Shown: one piece after another, positions 37,401-46,110 of the stretch | Numbering within the stretch: position 1 is the stretch's first letter | Layout: each line of letters begins with the position of its first letter | Assembly: GCF_014805625.2 (NCBI RefSeq) | Contig: NW_023998417.1 | Coordinates: forward strand, 11,678,132-11,742,131 | Length of the DNA stretch: 64,000 nucleotides | Origin: Glossina fuscipes | Taxonomy: Eukaryota; Arthropoda; Insecta; Diptera; Glossinidae | Direction: 5' to 3' | Notes under the pieces: generated by a model | Seen by the model: only the letters and a program-made list of their open reading frames with translations | Databases searched by the model: none | Told to the model about the DNA's origin: nothing | Program-made: the position numbers and the translations under genes

Positions 37401-40400
37401 AATGGATTACCTAAGTGCTGCCCCAATCTATGTTCTACAGAAATTTTGTTTCTTTCTCCTCTTATCGATCTTTAGAAATTTCGTTTTCAATGTTAACATT
37501 CCCTGTGGAATTATAATTACTTTATCCGATGGATTTAATAGCTCGGTTTCAAATTAATAACCTGAATGCGAAATCTTTTCAAATATTCGCCAAGAGAAAC
37601 ATATTTCCATTTTTTGAAAACAATTTCTGCTTCCCATTACTTTACGTAATCATTTCATAATCATTAGTTCGTAACATAAGTCAATTTTGCAAAATGTAAA
37701 TGACGTTTTAATTGCATTTGCTGGGCTAAAAGACTAGAATATGAAGACCTTATCCTCTTCTTCTTATGCTGTCGGTTTCACATTGTTTCTAATAAAATTA
37801 CATCTTTTTTCGTACGTACATAGAAAAAGCAAACGCAACAACCGCAACAATTCCTTCATTCTTTGTAGGTATGACGTGTCATAAGACGAGTCCAAAAGGC
37901 AACTCCATCTTATGCTTAACATACTACTCTACGTGTCGTTTGCATTGCATGGTCTCACCAGCTGAAGCTCTAATATAAAATAATTTTACCCAATATAAAT
38001 ACCCCACTCTGAACGTATGTAAAACTTCCGCTTACATGCTCGTACATCTAACGACAGAGCATTAAATAGATAACAAGGTAAGTTTTGTTCAAAGTCTCAG
38101 TAAAAGCGAGGGTAGTAGTGAACGTTTGATATATGTTGGAGAACAGAAGGGAAAGAGTGTTAGGTGAGAAAATCGCTGTTGAAAATCATTTGACCTTAAT
38201 AAATGGTTGCACTTAGTTTGCTTTCTGATGTACTTCCCGTTAACGTTTTTTAAATACGTTCGATTTAAAGCAAAAATGATGGCATGTCAGTAAGTGGTGG
38301 TGGTTGACACTTTAATTCTTAGTAATAGTAACGAGAACGCGTTGTAAACATTCTCGTTATATGCTTTGCATTCACATTTCACTGATAAAATTTGCGATTA
38401 AATGTGAAGAAGAAATGCTTTAGCCTTATAGAAGATAATTTGATGAAGGGAAACCTTATGAAAGATGTCTATAGTGCTTAACGTGGCCACCCGCTTACGA
38501 ATATAATCCGAAGGGTTAATCACCGCCCTCAACTATTTAATGCTCTCGTGATTTTAGTTAACTCAAGGAAATCACAAATTTCTATAAAGGGCTGTTGTTC
38601 CAGCTCTAGGTTTGTTTGTTGCATGTGTCAAGATACTTGCAGAAAAATGCCAAGATATCACATTAGTGTCGATATGCTTAACTAAAAAAAATTTAAAAGC
38701 TGCCATTATACAAAATTAATATGAACCGAATGCGATGGAAGAAGTGGAATCGAAGAGGCCACTGCTAACTCGTATCCTCACGCATCCTCATTACAAACTT
38801 TCAAATCTAGTCAGACCACGTTGAAGCTTTAAGGTTCATTTCCAATTCATCAACAGGAAAAGAAATGTTTCTAGCTTTAAAGTTAGTCTTAATTATCAGA
38901 TTTAAGCCCTTCCCACACACTCGGTGGTATTACGCCACGATGTGACTTACAATCTCATACTTAAAACAAAATTACGTATCTTGGACAGGAAGGGCATAAT
39001 CGAGGACAGCAATTGGAACAGTGAGAATTTATTCACAGTAACCGCACACATAATAATTTCTTCATGAGCTATCGGCTGAACCTTTGTGCAGAGTTTCTGT
39101 CAAAAAAATCATTGTTTCTTATGGTTTGGAGGATTTTCTATATTAGTATAATAAATTTTGGTTTAATATTTTCCATGGGTTGGGTGCTTTACGTAATTCT
39201 TGTCTGACGTACAAGGCCTACAAGGCACATCGGGATTTGATTCTTTATCTAAACAGTGCGATTAGGGTTAGAAGTTCTCCTCTGTTAAAAATGACCTTAA
39301 TATGAAAAGGATTCAAGTCCTCGCTCTTACTCTCTTAAATATGAATCCACTTAAAATCCACTTCATTTTTCTTGCTTCCATAAAATTTTATTGACTTTTA
39401 CATAGAGAACGGCAAAGTCGGTTATATGGAGGCGGGTTCAGGATTAAAAATTGCTCTCAATATAAAAAATAAAAAACTTTTTCTTCTAAATTTTTTCTAT
39501 TTTCTATCCTTCATGCGTTTCCTCTTTTCCGCTAGAACACTCTCTGAGTGTACAACTCTCATTTCCTCTCCGTAAGCGACAGAATGTCTTTTTTTTGGCA
39601 ATAGACAATGATTATGTTATGCAAATTTTTAAATTAACTGTCAATCAAGATGGAATTTGATAAATTGATAAAAATTAACAAAGATATGAGATCATGCCTG
39701 CGTAAGCTGAAAACACATTCTATAAATTTTCAGGCGTTTTCAACTAAGAAATTATTTTAATTCGAACTCGAAGGCAAATAAAATATACAAATTGATATAT
39801 ATATATATATATACATATATATAGTGTAAAAGATGCGTAGAGCATGTAGAAATTCAAACAAGTGGAGTTAATGTTTCAACTGCAGGAAAAACAAACAACT
39901 TATCGATTGACAGATAAGGCACTTTTCCATAACAGGCAAATGACACTTTTTTGAAATGTCGAGAAAACATCAACAACAGCAACGACGATAATGTATATAA
40001 AATAAACATACAGAACAGAATAAAGTAATGGCGACAAAGTGCAAGCTATGAAAAGTGAGAGAAAGTTGATGGAAAGATTTTGAAATCTGGAACACATTTA
40101 AAGTAATCAGGAAAATAAGATGATGGTAAGCAAAAAAACTCAGCTATGGTTAGAAGATAGAAAAACGGCATATTCAAGAGCATTTAAGAGTAGATTTTTT
40201 TTTTAAAATCTAACTTTAGGTTGTAATAGGCGAAGTGATGTAGGGTTGTGGATGATCGCTTTGAACGACTGTAACGCTTAAAAGTGTTTTTTTTTCTTTC
40301 TTGTTGCGTCATCTAGTGATGTGTGTTATACAAGTTGTTTATGTCAATGACATCAATTGCAGGATGGGAGTATTTTAGAATTGATTTTGAAACATTTCAC

Positions 40401-40594
40401 AAACTATTTTAACTATGAAATTCTCCGTTAAATGCGAATGTTAGCTAAGTCGTGTCCATTGCATTCTGAGATTCTTTAAACTTTTAAGACGAATTGTAAG
40501 TAAGCAAAAATCAGTTGCATTCAATAATTAAACTCAAAAGAATCCGCATAAATTGCTTAGGATTTGACAATTGTGCAAGAGACTAGAGGTGGTG

Positions 40595-40625
<31 letters not shown>

Positions 40626-41253
40626 TTTTTCATAGTTACAGACATAAATTTCTATCAAGAATTTTAATCAATTCATAAAAAAATTTTGCCACACAAGGTG
40701 TTATGTCATCATTCGTTCCGTTCTATGACTCCATTAAAGCTAATTCTATATTTACTGTTATTATGATTAGTGCAATAAAAAATAAATTTTACCTCTTCTG
40801 GCAGCCATCTTTTAAATCGTCGATGTGAACAGTTTGCTGTTCCCTTTGAATGGCCTTTTAAACGTTCACTTTTGTGCTGCCGGTAGTCATCATTCATGCT
40901 TACGTTAAATGCTTCGGCTTCGGCTTGAAAGTTATATAATCGTATCTCCTCACCATTAGCTATTCGACGTTTCAATTCATCCAAGAGTATACTACGTTTT
41001 AAACGTTCACTGGCGCAATGTTCCACGGAGGCAATCGAGGATGAAGTTCTTTTTTTCGATTTCATAAAAGCATCACGTCGACGCATATCTACATCACTTA
41101 GCCTATAGATAATGCTATGTATACCCGTATCATTTAAATTTCTCGAATACCTTTGCGATGGTTCAATATAAAAGTGATCGGTATTTGTTTCAATTGTGCC
41201 ATCCAATAAATTATCATTGGTTAGGATGGCGTGTATATGCGAGTTTTCGTCAT
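5431..41253 (-). CDS. Kul: Kuzbanian-like ADAM10-family metalloprotease (partial, 8 exons)
   Basis: Coding join on the minus strand: 41253-40793, 37116-36179, 34091-33951, 26490-26366, 12987-12859, 10146-9428, 9134-8969, 7764-5431. Every junction has GT and AG, and phases agree through to the TAG stop, giving 1,669 residues if one surplus base in 36179-37116 is removed. The protein is a type I membrane protease. ADAM10-class enzymes shed ectodomains of Notch, Delta and other surface proteins. Visible in order: prodomain, RFKR furin site, Asn-rich linker, catalytic domain with [11 protein letters not shown] and a YIMFA Met-turn, disintegrin, Cys-rich region, membrane helix, long tail. Kul is preferred over kuz because the start of the catalytic domain ([15 protein letters not shown]) and the post-membrane region do not match Kuzbanian as I recall it, and the tail is much longer. 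Signal peptide and first prodomain exons are missing. The family call is very sure; the paralogue call is from memory. Confidence 0.82.
7765..8968 (-). other. Kul: Kul intron with poly-Gln frame
   Basis: 1,204-base intron between the transmembrane exon and the tail exon. It contains a CAA/CAG-rich stretch (8325-8490) with an open poly-Gln frame and a T run at about 8837-8858. Phase 0 at both ends agrees with direct splicing of 8969 to 7764. Confidence 0.75.
8325..8490 (-). other. Kul: Possible alternative poly-Gln exon
   Basis: Open frame [19 protein letters not shown] followed by Gln/His runs. A good donor (GAAA|gtaagt at 8324) and a weak acceptor (aaatgatgag|TAT at 8490) would make a 166-base exon from phase 0 to phase 1. 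Phase 0 fits the TM exon. Phase 1 fits a second acceptor, tttttcttag|TTTCG near 7876, in the upstream extension of the tail frame. The acceptor lacks a pyrimidine tract and the intermediate peptide (VCCCFHPY...) is unlike a conserved tail, so a CAA/CAG microsatellite in the intron is more likely. Confidence 0.2.
8969..9134 (-). CDS. Kul: Kul exon: membrane-proximal region and transmembrane helix
   Basis: Acceptor tttccatttcag|T; donor TTACTG|gtaagt, phase 2 to phase 0, 166 bases. It starts with the ADAM10-family signature [21 protein letters not shown] (human [21 protein letters not shown]), continues through a stalk and enters the membrane with [16 protein letters not shown]. The helix is completed by the first residues of the next coding exon (ILSTK with the 7764 acceptor). 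The family is anchored as a type I membrane protein, so everything encoded further downstream is cytoplasmic. Confidence 0.93.
9135..9427 (-). other. Kul: Kul short intron
   Basis: 293-base phase 2 intron, with donor GG|gtaagt and acceptor tccatttcag. No other feature is visible. Confidence 0.85.
9428..10146 (-). CDS. Kul: Kul exon: end of catalytic domain, disintegrin and Cys-rich domains
   Basis: Acceptor attcctttcag|CAT; donor TACAATGG|gtaagt, phase 0 to phase 2, 719 bases. It opens with the third zinc-ligand His ([19 protein letters not shown]) and the Met-turn in [21 protein letters not shown] matches ADAM10 ATSGDKLNNNKFSLCS. The disintegrin domain begins at [20 protein letters not shown], with [11 protein letters not shown] conserved, followed by [16 protein letters not shown]. 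The Cys-rich part runs through [14 protein letters not shown] to [13 protein letters not shown] in PNKTICN is a potential N-glycosylation site. As in ADAM10 and ADAM17, no EGF-like domain follows. The domains contribute to substrate recognition outside the cell. Confidence 0.96.
10147..12858 (-). other. Kul: Kul intron splitting the zinc motif
   Basis: 2.7-kb phase 0 intron between the [10 protein letters not shown] exon and the exon starting with the third His. It contains an (AC)17 microsatellite (10891-10924), T runs near 11424-11450 and 11536-11555, and a sequence at about 12530-12575 resembling one near 57290-57335. No gene is recognised. Confidence 0.85.
10891..10924. repeat. (AC)17 microsatellite
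   Basis: Uninterrupted AC dinucleotide run inside a Kul intron. The open frames over it translate to Thr/His or Cys/Val repeats and are not genes. Confidence 0.95.
12859..12987 (-). CDS. Kul: Kul exon: catalytic zinc-binding helix
   Basis: Acceptor tttttatttcag|CAT; donor TCACCG|gtaagt. It is 129 bases, exactly 43 codons, phase 0 on both sides. It encodes [20 protein letters not shown], then [28 protein letters not shown] (12874-12888) gives the first two zinc-ligand histidines and the catalytic Glu. The third histidine is the first codon of the next exon (HDPEQ), so the intron separates HExxHxxGxx from its last H. The upstream [18 protein letters not shown] matches human SLNTGIITVQNYGSHVPP. 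Confidence 0.94.
13252..13430 (+). mobile_element. Diverged dispersed repeat fragment (DINE-1/Helitron-like)
   Basis: Starts TTATATTCGG...ACCGAATCTTCTATACCCA, the same opening as the copies at about 29130 and 57990. A GTGGGCATTGTAGG block near 13411 parallels GTGGGCTTTGTAGA near 29370. The family assignment rests on shared motif order with widespread dipteran nonautonomous elements that I know from memory. Confidence 0.5.
15068..15137 (-). pseudogene. Probable mariner-type transposase remnant
   Basis: Within the minus-strand frame 14973-15182, [19 protein letters not shown] resembles the transposase block KLxELxFELLPHPPYSPD that precedes the third catalytic Asp of mariner elements. Here the Asp after YSP is replaced (SPHETS) and the following SDYxLF motif is not recognisable. 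The rest of the transposase and the terminal repeats are not seen. This looks like an old dead fragment. Confidence 0.4.
19460..19620 (+). mobile_element. Dispersed repeat fragment with GACGGACGGACATG motif
   Basis: Contains GCCGACGGACGGACATG, then GATCAAGAATATTACTTTA about 30 bases later. This spacing and order are typical of the 3' part of the element family also seen at 29126-29850. Confidence 0.45.
20601..20632. repeat. Short tandem repeat, CAGTGCGTG-type, 3 units
   Basis: Three successive near-identical nine-base units leading into a TGTG run. Confidence 0.7.
24491..25110. repeat. Degenerate AATGCT/GCTAAT hexamer region
   Basis: The hexamer GCTAAT and its one-step variants (GCCAAT, GCTTAT, GCTAAC, GTTAAT) recur many times over about 600 bases, often in two or three adjacent units (for example near 24645-24690). 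No open frame spans it. It looks like an old simple-sequence array broken up by mutation. Confidence 0.6.
26366..26490 (-). CDS. Kul: Kul exon: metalloprotease domain, central part
   Basis: Acceptor cttgtctctctcag|AG; donor AATGGG|gtaagt. The exon is 125 bases, from phase 1 to phase 0. It encodes [19 protein letters not shown], then [20 protein letters not shown]. This aligns with human [37 protein letters not shown]. It contains two Cys residues conserved with ADAM10 (FCLAY and GVCEK) that form part of the catalytic-domain disulphide set in the family. It is isolated between a 13.4-kb and a 7.5-kb intron. Confidence 0.93.
27218..27600. repeat. Diverged ~195-base tandem duplication
   Basis: Corresponding purine-rich blocks recur about 195-198 bases apart: AAGACGATTG near 27249 and AAGACGATCG near 27443; ATTGACGG at 27303 and ATTGACGC at 27501; ATTATCGCTAAAGGGACAGC near 27350 and ATAATCGCTGAAGGAAAAGC near 27547. 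No long open frame covers it. Confidence 0.55.
29126..29850 (+). mobile_element. Dispersed nonautonomous element (DINE-1/Helitron-like), best copy
   Basis: Begins AAGAAAATTATATTCG with TTTTATACCCATTACC, then GTGGGCTTTGTAGACCGGTT, GGGCAGACGGACGG near 29460, and ATATATATACTTTATGGG near 29733 followed by TCTGAAGCTTCC and GTTGCAAACGCGTTGACA. The same ordered blocks are in the copy at 57990-58420, and in reverse at 44466-44905. No transposase is encoded, so it would have been mobilised in trans. Confidence 0.55.
30886..30929. repeat. TATG/TG microsatellite
   Basis: TGTGTATGTATGTATGTG followed by an uninterrupted GT run. Confidence 0.9.
32458..32520. repeat. TTTCA pentamer run followed by A tract
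   Basis: About seven TTTCA-like units (some TTTGA or CTTCA) run directly into a 24-base A tract. Confidence 0.8.
33401..33485 (+). mobile_element. tRNA-derived SINE-like sequence
   Basis: CTGAGTGGCTGAGTAGAC resembles a class II tRNA A box, and GTGGGTTCAAATCTC (33451-33465) is a good B box, about 32 bases between them, as in a pol III promoter. A 24-base block after the B box (33460-33483) recurs exactly at 3212-3235. It lacks a proper acceptor stem and CCA-side pairing, so it is a SINE or tRNA relic rather than a functional tRNA gene. Confidence 0.45.
33951..34091 (-). CDS. Kul: Kul exon: metalloprotease domain, N-terminal part
   Basis: Acceptor catatacccgcag|AT; donor TTTTCAG|gtaagt. The exon is 141 bases, entered and left in phase 1. 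It encodes [19 protein letters not shown], then [20 protein letters not shown]. This aligns with human ADAM10 DFSGIRNISFMVKRIR and [16 protein letters not shown], so it is the strand-rich front half of the reprolysin-type fold. The first codon is split with the previous exon (G|AT, Asp). The 33739-34344 open frame extends beyond both splice sites into intron sequence, which is not coding. Confidence 0.93.
34092..36178 (-). other. Kul: Kul 2.1-kb intron
   Basis: Phase 1 intron with a 38-base T run (34412-34449), another T run (about 35340-35360) and otherwise AT-rich sequence without recognisable genes. Confidence 0.85.
34412..34449. repeat. 38-base T homopolymer
   Basis: An uninterrupted T run. 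Its true length is unreliable in draft assembly. Confidence 0.9.
36179..37116 (-). CDS. Kul: Kul exon: Asn-rich linker and start of metalloprotease domain (contains a 1-base frame break)
   Basis: Acceptor ttccatttgcag|CTG (phase 0); donor ACGG|gtgagt (phase 1). The exon is 938 bases, but phase 0 to phase 1 needs a length of 1 modulo 3, so one base too many is present. The upstream frame runs to a TAA at 36457 and the downstream frame is open from before 36491. The switch must fall near two A-runs (T on the plus strand), at 36474-36480 and 36491-36496. The first ~255 residues are low complexity: Ser/Thr-rich, then Asn runs of about 14 and 11, with [17 protein letters not shown] and NIIVNNYNP again. 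The catalytic domain starts at [15 protein letters not shown] and runs to ANSIYKNT, matching human TCQLYIQTDHLFF...IDTIYQTT. The linker lies directly after the furin site, so the mature enzyme would carry it at its N terminus. Confidence 0.88.
37117..40792 (-). other. Kul: Kul 3.7-kb intron
   Basis: Phase 0 intron containing a TA run (about 39798-39820) and a GT run followed by a T run (about 40594-40630). No gene is recognised. Confidence 0.85.
40793..41253 (-). CDS. Kul: Kul exon: second half of prodomain with cysteine switch and furin site
   Basis: Acceptor tttgcatttgcag before 41253; donor GAG|gtaaaa at 40792. It begins with two bases of a split codon and ends in phase 0, giving 153 residues. 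[19 protein letters not shown] matches the ADAM10 prodomain block [23 protein letters not shown], followed by [11 protein letters not shown] for human [22 protein letters not shown] aligns with human GGCADHSVFERM, so its Cys is the probable cysteine switch that keeps the zinc site inactive. RFKR (40809-40820) fits the furin consensus RX(K/R)R, where the proprotein would be cut in the Golgi. Upstream prodomain sequence and signal peptide must come from an exon ending in phase 1. Confidence 0.9.
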
Positions 41254-41542
41254 CTGCAAATGCAAAAGAAGAAGAAATTGAAAATTGAAAATTTATGAGA
41301 CTTAATAAGTTACTCGAAGAACGTTAGCCGAAGGTATTGTGTGTGTGTTTTTTTTTGTTTTTTTTCTTTTTTTTTTTGCTTTCTTGCACTCCTCCATTTC
41401 CTTCGTCACTTATAATAGCGATATTGTATTTCGTCTTTACGCAATGACATCGTAATAAATTGCAATTGAAATTTATTATGAAAAATATTTTACAAAATGA
41501 AATTGCGTTAAATTATGATTTGAGTTTTATCGATGCGACGGT

Positions 41543-41570
41543 GCAGCAGCAGCAGCAGCAGCAAGCAGCA
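41543..41570. repeat. CAG/CAA repeat
   Basis: About seven CAG units ending in CAAGCAGCA, in intron sequence and not in the Kul frame. Confidence 0.85.
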
Positions 41571-41624
41571 CACGCCTGGTGTACAATTTTAGAGTTTTCC
41601 TTATCTACGCTATTTATTGCTTTA

Positions 41625-41626
<2 letters not shown>

Positions 41627-41661
<35 letters not shown>
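41627..41661. repeat. TA microsatellite
   Basis: About 17 TA units. Confidence 0.9.
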
Positions 41662-41663
<2 letters not shown>

Positions 41664-41852
41664 TTTGAAAAATATTTTCAATGACATTCAAGGCAGGAAA
41701 CCAGGAAAGTTAAGTTAAGTGCAGAGGGCAGGCCCGCTCGAATTGGCAGTCAAGTAAGCAATAAACGTTATAAGTAATGCCATATTTTATTTGCCCTACA
41801 CTTTAATCTAGAAAATGAACAACAAAAATTAATTTTTATTTCAAGACGAATT

Positions 41853-42174
41853 TTAAATACCCAACGTTTTCTTCACAATTTTCAAATCATTGCTAATTCT
41901 CATGATCGTAGAGGAGAGCGGCACGAAAAAGTTGACTTGCGTCTTGAGAGATTCTTCACGAAATGCATGCCGGCAATAAGGTTTAATAGTTTTCGAGGCA
42001 GTACTTTTCGTTAGGCACAAGTTTACGCAGGATGCTGCTATTTAAAGCCATCCAGCCATTACGATGCAAATATTTAAGCAAACGCAATATGGGAAACAGG
42101 TATGGAAAAGTTTGAATTGTTTTCTTGCGCATCCGCCACATATTGGAGAGTTTTGTGAGGACAATGAGGACCAA
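41853..42174 (-). pseudogene. Unrecognised coding-like remnant in two overlapping frames
   Basis: One minus-strand frame (41983-42174) reads NMWRMRKKTIQTFPYLFPI and WMALNSSILRKLVPN. A second frame, open from about 42010 to a TAA at 41853, reads KTQVNFFVPLSSTIMRISND and LKIVKKTLGI. The stretch is richer in CG-containing codons than its surroundings and would form one ~100-residue product with a single frame change. I recognise no family. It could be a retroposed or transposon-derived fragment, a nested gene with an assembly error, or chance. Confidence 0.2.
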
Positions 42175-42378
42175 TACAATAATTTACTCGTGCAACTTTC
42201 AAATATTGCTATTTCTCCAAATATTTATTAAATGAATCTATTTACGAAATAAATTCTATTTATTTAGATCTTTGCCTTATGAAAATTGAAATAAATTGAA
42301 ATGAACTTTAATGAAAATTTGTTACATAATGCCACCCAACATTCGACCTAAGCTGACCTAATTTAGCTGTTGCTCTTA

Positions 42379-42379
42379 C

Positions 42380-42416
<37 letters not shown>

Positions 42417-42417
42417 T
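42379..42417. repeat. TTA microsatellite
   Basis: About 13 ATT units, followed by a TATG/TG run at about 42475-42520. Confidence 0.9.
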
Positions 42418-44465
42418 ATATAAACATCTGTAAGCTGTTTATGGGTAGAACGTCTAAATGTATATGCGGGCGGATGTATGTATGTATGTATGTATAATTG
42501 TGTGTGTGTGAGTATGTGTGTTAGTTTTTTTTTTTCCTTTTTTTTTTTTTAGTTCGGTTTGGCATTTAATTCCTGGTAATGTAATACCGAACATATATTC
42601 AAGTAAGCGGATATGAACAAACAGGCTAACTGATGTATATAAATTATTATCGATTTTCTATGTGAATAAGCTCAACGAAGGGCTTGTCTCGGCGCGCTCG
42701 CTAAGGGTAGGGTTTTGTGTTTATTTATTTATTTAGCTTTTGTTTTAATAAGAAGAAGGAGAATCCAGGCAGAAAAACAAATGTGTTGCAAACCACTAGA
42801 AGGGTAGCTAGATTGTAAACCTCTAATAACGGACACCGTTGCTTTCAATTAACCATAAATGCACCATGACTAGCCTTTAGCTTATTTTTTTCCTCTTCTC
42901 TTCTCTTTTTGTGTATTAATCTATGTATGGATTGAGTAAATATTTGAAAAAAAAATTTAAGGTCTTCTTTAACTATTGCAAACTTGTAAAGTTTATTTTT
43001 CATATTGCGTTATTTAAACCGGCATTAAAAAATAGAGACATTTTTTATTTTTATTGAAAGAAGAAAAAGAAGTTTCTTCATCAATAAGCATTGATGAAGG
43101 GCTTTATTTGATCTAGATCTCGTCACCTTGATAAACAGAGGAATAAAACGCTTGACTTGCTACAAAAATATAAAATGAAATATGAAAATATCGGGCCATG
43201 GATGCATCTTGTTCCCTTTTGCCTTCCTCAATATATATATGTTTTCCCAGAAATATCGCTTACGTGAATTATAAGCAGATTTTTTCATATTTTCTTCGAG
43301 AAGAAAGCTTTGCTTTTTTTTCTGTGTGTGTCCTCTTAGCCCTCACATCCACGTAAAGAAGAAACAATTTTATGTGGTTATGTGGTGCAAATTAACCGCG
43401 TTAGCGGGCAGGCATCGCGCTCATCAATCTAGATATCAATCTATGTCTGACACACAGTTTAATGAAGCGTTTGCCTTTCTGTTGTTTGGTCCCTTTTTTT
43501 TTAATAATCATTTAAAACAAATAAAAAACTTGAAAAGAAAATAATCACAAGAAAAGATCGTTTCAAGAGAAAAAGTAAGTGAGAGCCACCGTTGGATGGA
43601 AGAAAATGTCTATTCGAAAGTCGATCAAGTGAGTACATGGGACAACGATCCGCAATTATAAATTTTCTAGTCAAGAACTGCTGGCATAAACACAAATGCA
43701 TCCCAGTAGTCGTTACAACCGAAATACCGCAGATGTATTATGTCATTGGAGGCTTAGAAAAGCACCTCTAATAACTAATGACACGAATGATTTATAATAT
43801 TGACCTACATTCACATCTTTCGCAAGAGTGTTCACTTATGTGACATATAATATGATAACACACTCTGTGAACAAATAGCGCCCGGATAGATTATATCTAA
43901 GAACATTTTTTTTTTTTTAAGTCCGCAATCTTTTGTTCATCGCAATAGAACTGTGATGGAAATGAAACAAGAATTTTCGTCAAAAGAGTAAAATCCAAGA
44001 ATAGCAACCGGCTAAATAGTAAGATATCCTAACTTATTATATAAAAAGTTTATAAACTTGAGTTTCAGCGTCCGTCTGTCTTGCTCGCTTGTTTTTGTTT
44101 CTCTTGTTGTCAAATTGATTTAAAGCACACGTAGAAAGTTTTTCTTTCTATATTTTTGCAAAACTCTTCGCGTTGCTGCATGCAGTCTCAAGCACTGGAA
44201 GTTTTTTCGTTCATATACGGTTTACATTGTTTCGATGAAAATGAAAACAAAGGAAAACATATAATTTTTCTTTTTTTGAGTTAATGCTGATGTAGCGGTA
44301 GCACTTTTTACTTTCGCTACGACATAGTATCTCTTTGTTTTTGCAGTATCCTTTCCCGTATCTGATGATCTCCTTTTTTTTTTTTTTTTTTTTTTTTTTA
44401 TGAGTATTGCAGAAAAATTGTGGAAACTTTCAGATTTCAATTTAAGTCTTCCTTTTATAGCCATC

Positions 44466-44905
44466 ACCATCGAAGGATGGGGGGGGTATATTCATTTTTT
44501 CAAAACGTTTGCCACGCCCAGAAGGAAGCCTCAGAGATCCCACAAAGTCTATATAGTCTTGGGCAGCATCAAATTCTAAATAGATGTAAGCATGTCCGCC
44601 TAGCCGTCAGTCCGTCTGTACAATGTCTAATGTTGTACACGTTTACCTGGTTGCAAAAATTAAGCTATCGACTTCAAATTTACAAAAGAATTTGGTGTTG
44701 ACCTAAACTTTTCAAAGAACACGCCTATAACGCCCACATGCGTATACGGCAAACACTTTTGTTTTGAAGAAGCAGGAATCAGCTGCATCCACTCCACCTT
44801 ATAGAGCACGAAAATGTTGTCCTTTTACTTCTTTTGTCTTTTTTCGGATAATGGTGACGTGACGGGTATAAAAAATTCTCTTCGGACCGAATTAAATTTT
44901 TTCAC
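44466..44905 (-). mobile_element. Dispersed element copy, reverse orientation
   Basis: Reverse-complement blocks match the 29126-29850 copy: TATAGACTTTGTGGGATCTC with GAGGCTTCC (about 44527-44560), a GACGGACTGACGG-type block near 44610, and TTTTTTATACCCGTCACGTC with ACCATTATCCG at its start (44840-44880), followed upstream by AATTCGGTCCG. Confidence 0.5.
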
Positions 44906-45960
44906 TTGTCTCTTTTAAGGTGCTGTTGAACAATTACATTTGGACGGAGAGAAGTGACGTCGTTCACAAAGAGTGGGAGAGGAGATTAAATAAATTTGAA
45001 TAAAGCATATATTTATTGCTCTTATTCACTTCTCTTCTTTAACTAAGTTTTCAATCTTTTTGTAGTCAAATTTCTTATTCGTGGATTGACAATAACGAAT
45101 AACTAATAACTGTAATGGGTTTCGAAGTAGTTGAAAATAATTTTTTAACTTATTGTTACTAAGCACTTTTCATTGCCACGATAGTTTACAAACTACTCAA
45201 TATGACAGTCGATTAGAATAATACTGAGAGATTCGTAGATAAAAAACTAAATAAGAAGCTGCAAGCAGGAATACTGTTAAGTGATGTACCCAAAAATTAC
45301 TATGCTACTAAGTGTATGCATCAGTTCAGCACTTCGTACTTCGCACTTCGTAACAGGGGCTACAGTTCGTCAAGAATAATCCGTTTTGCTTCAGAATTCT
45401 ATAATAGAAAGATGATGCAACGCCTCTTTGCTTTAGACTCATTATCATTATGTCATGTTCGGACAATAAGCCTTTCACTGATCCTTAAGTTATGGTTCCA
45501 AATTAATCCTAAAGCATAGCATAGCACTTGTCGAACGAGGGAAAACTAAAACCATAGGCAGTCATTGGCTAACAAAGCTAAGCTGAAGCCGGATATTGAT
45601 TGATTCATCTGAAGGAAAATAAAAAAATTGGAAAGGAGCAGGCGATCCCGAAAGCCTGTGCTTATATGTGTTGAAAGGGAGAAAGTGTAACTGACAAGAA
45701 AGCTTTTACTCATTTCTCAGAAACGTTTGCTCGGATATGTTTTGCAGACTATAGAACAATGGGAATTTGCTGGACTTCTTCTTGTTCTTATATCTAAGTA
45801 ATTGCTTCTGTTCACAACACTCAAATGTGCACAGTGCCCATTGTATATATAATGAACTATATACGATATGAGTTTTACTACATCTCCCTCCATCCATCTC
45901 ACTGCTTGCATGCCAGTCTATCCATTAGTTATTGAGACCGTGAGTACAACAGCACCTTGC

Positions 45961-46110
45961 TTGTTCAATCTATCTTGCGTGAGTTTTTCAATTTGTTAGC
46001 TTGTCATTCTATTTATCAGTTCATCAACCTGTCTTCCTGTTAGTCTATCAATCTTCTTATTCTGCTGATCTATCAGTTTGCATTGTCAATCAACAAGAAC
46101 TTCGTGCAAC
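45961..46110. repeat. Degenerate CTATCA/CAATCT repeat tract
   Basis: Recurring variants of TCAATCTGTTAGTCTATC with a loose period of about 13-16 bases; no open frame. Confidence 0.4.

Noticed and set aside
5431..41253. Assignment as kuzbanian (kuz) or Tace
   Set aside because: The catalytic start, the post-membrane sequence and the tail length do not match kuz as I recall it. ADAM10-type disintegrin and GYCDVF signatures exclude Tace/ADAM17.
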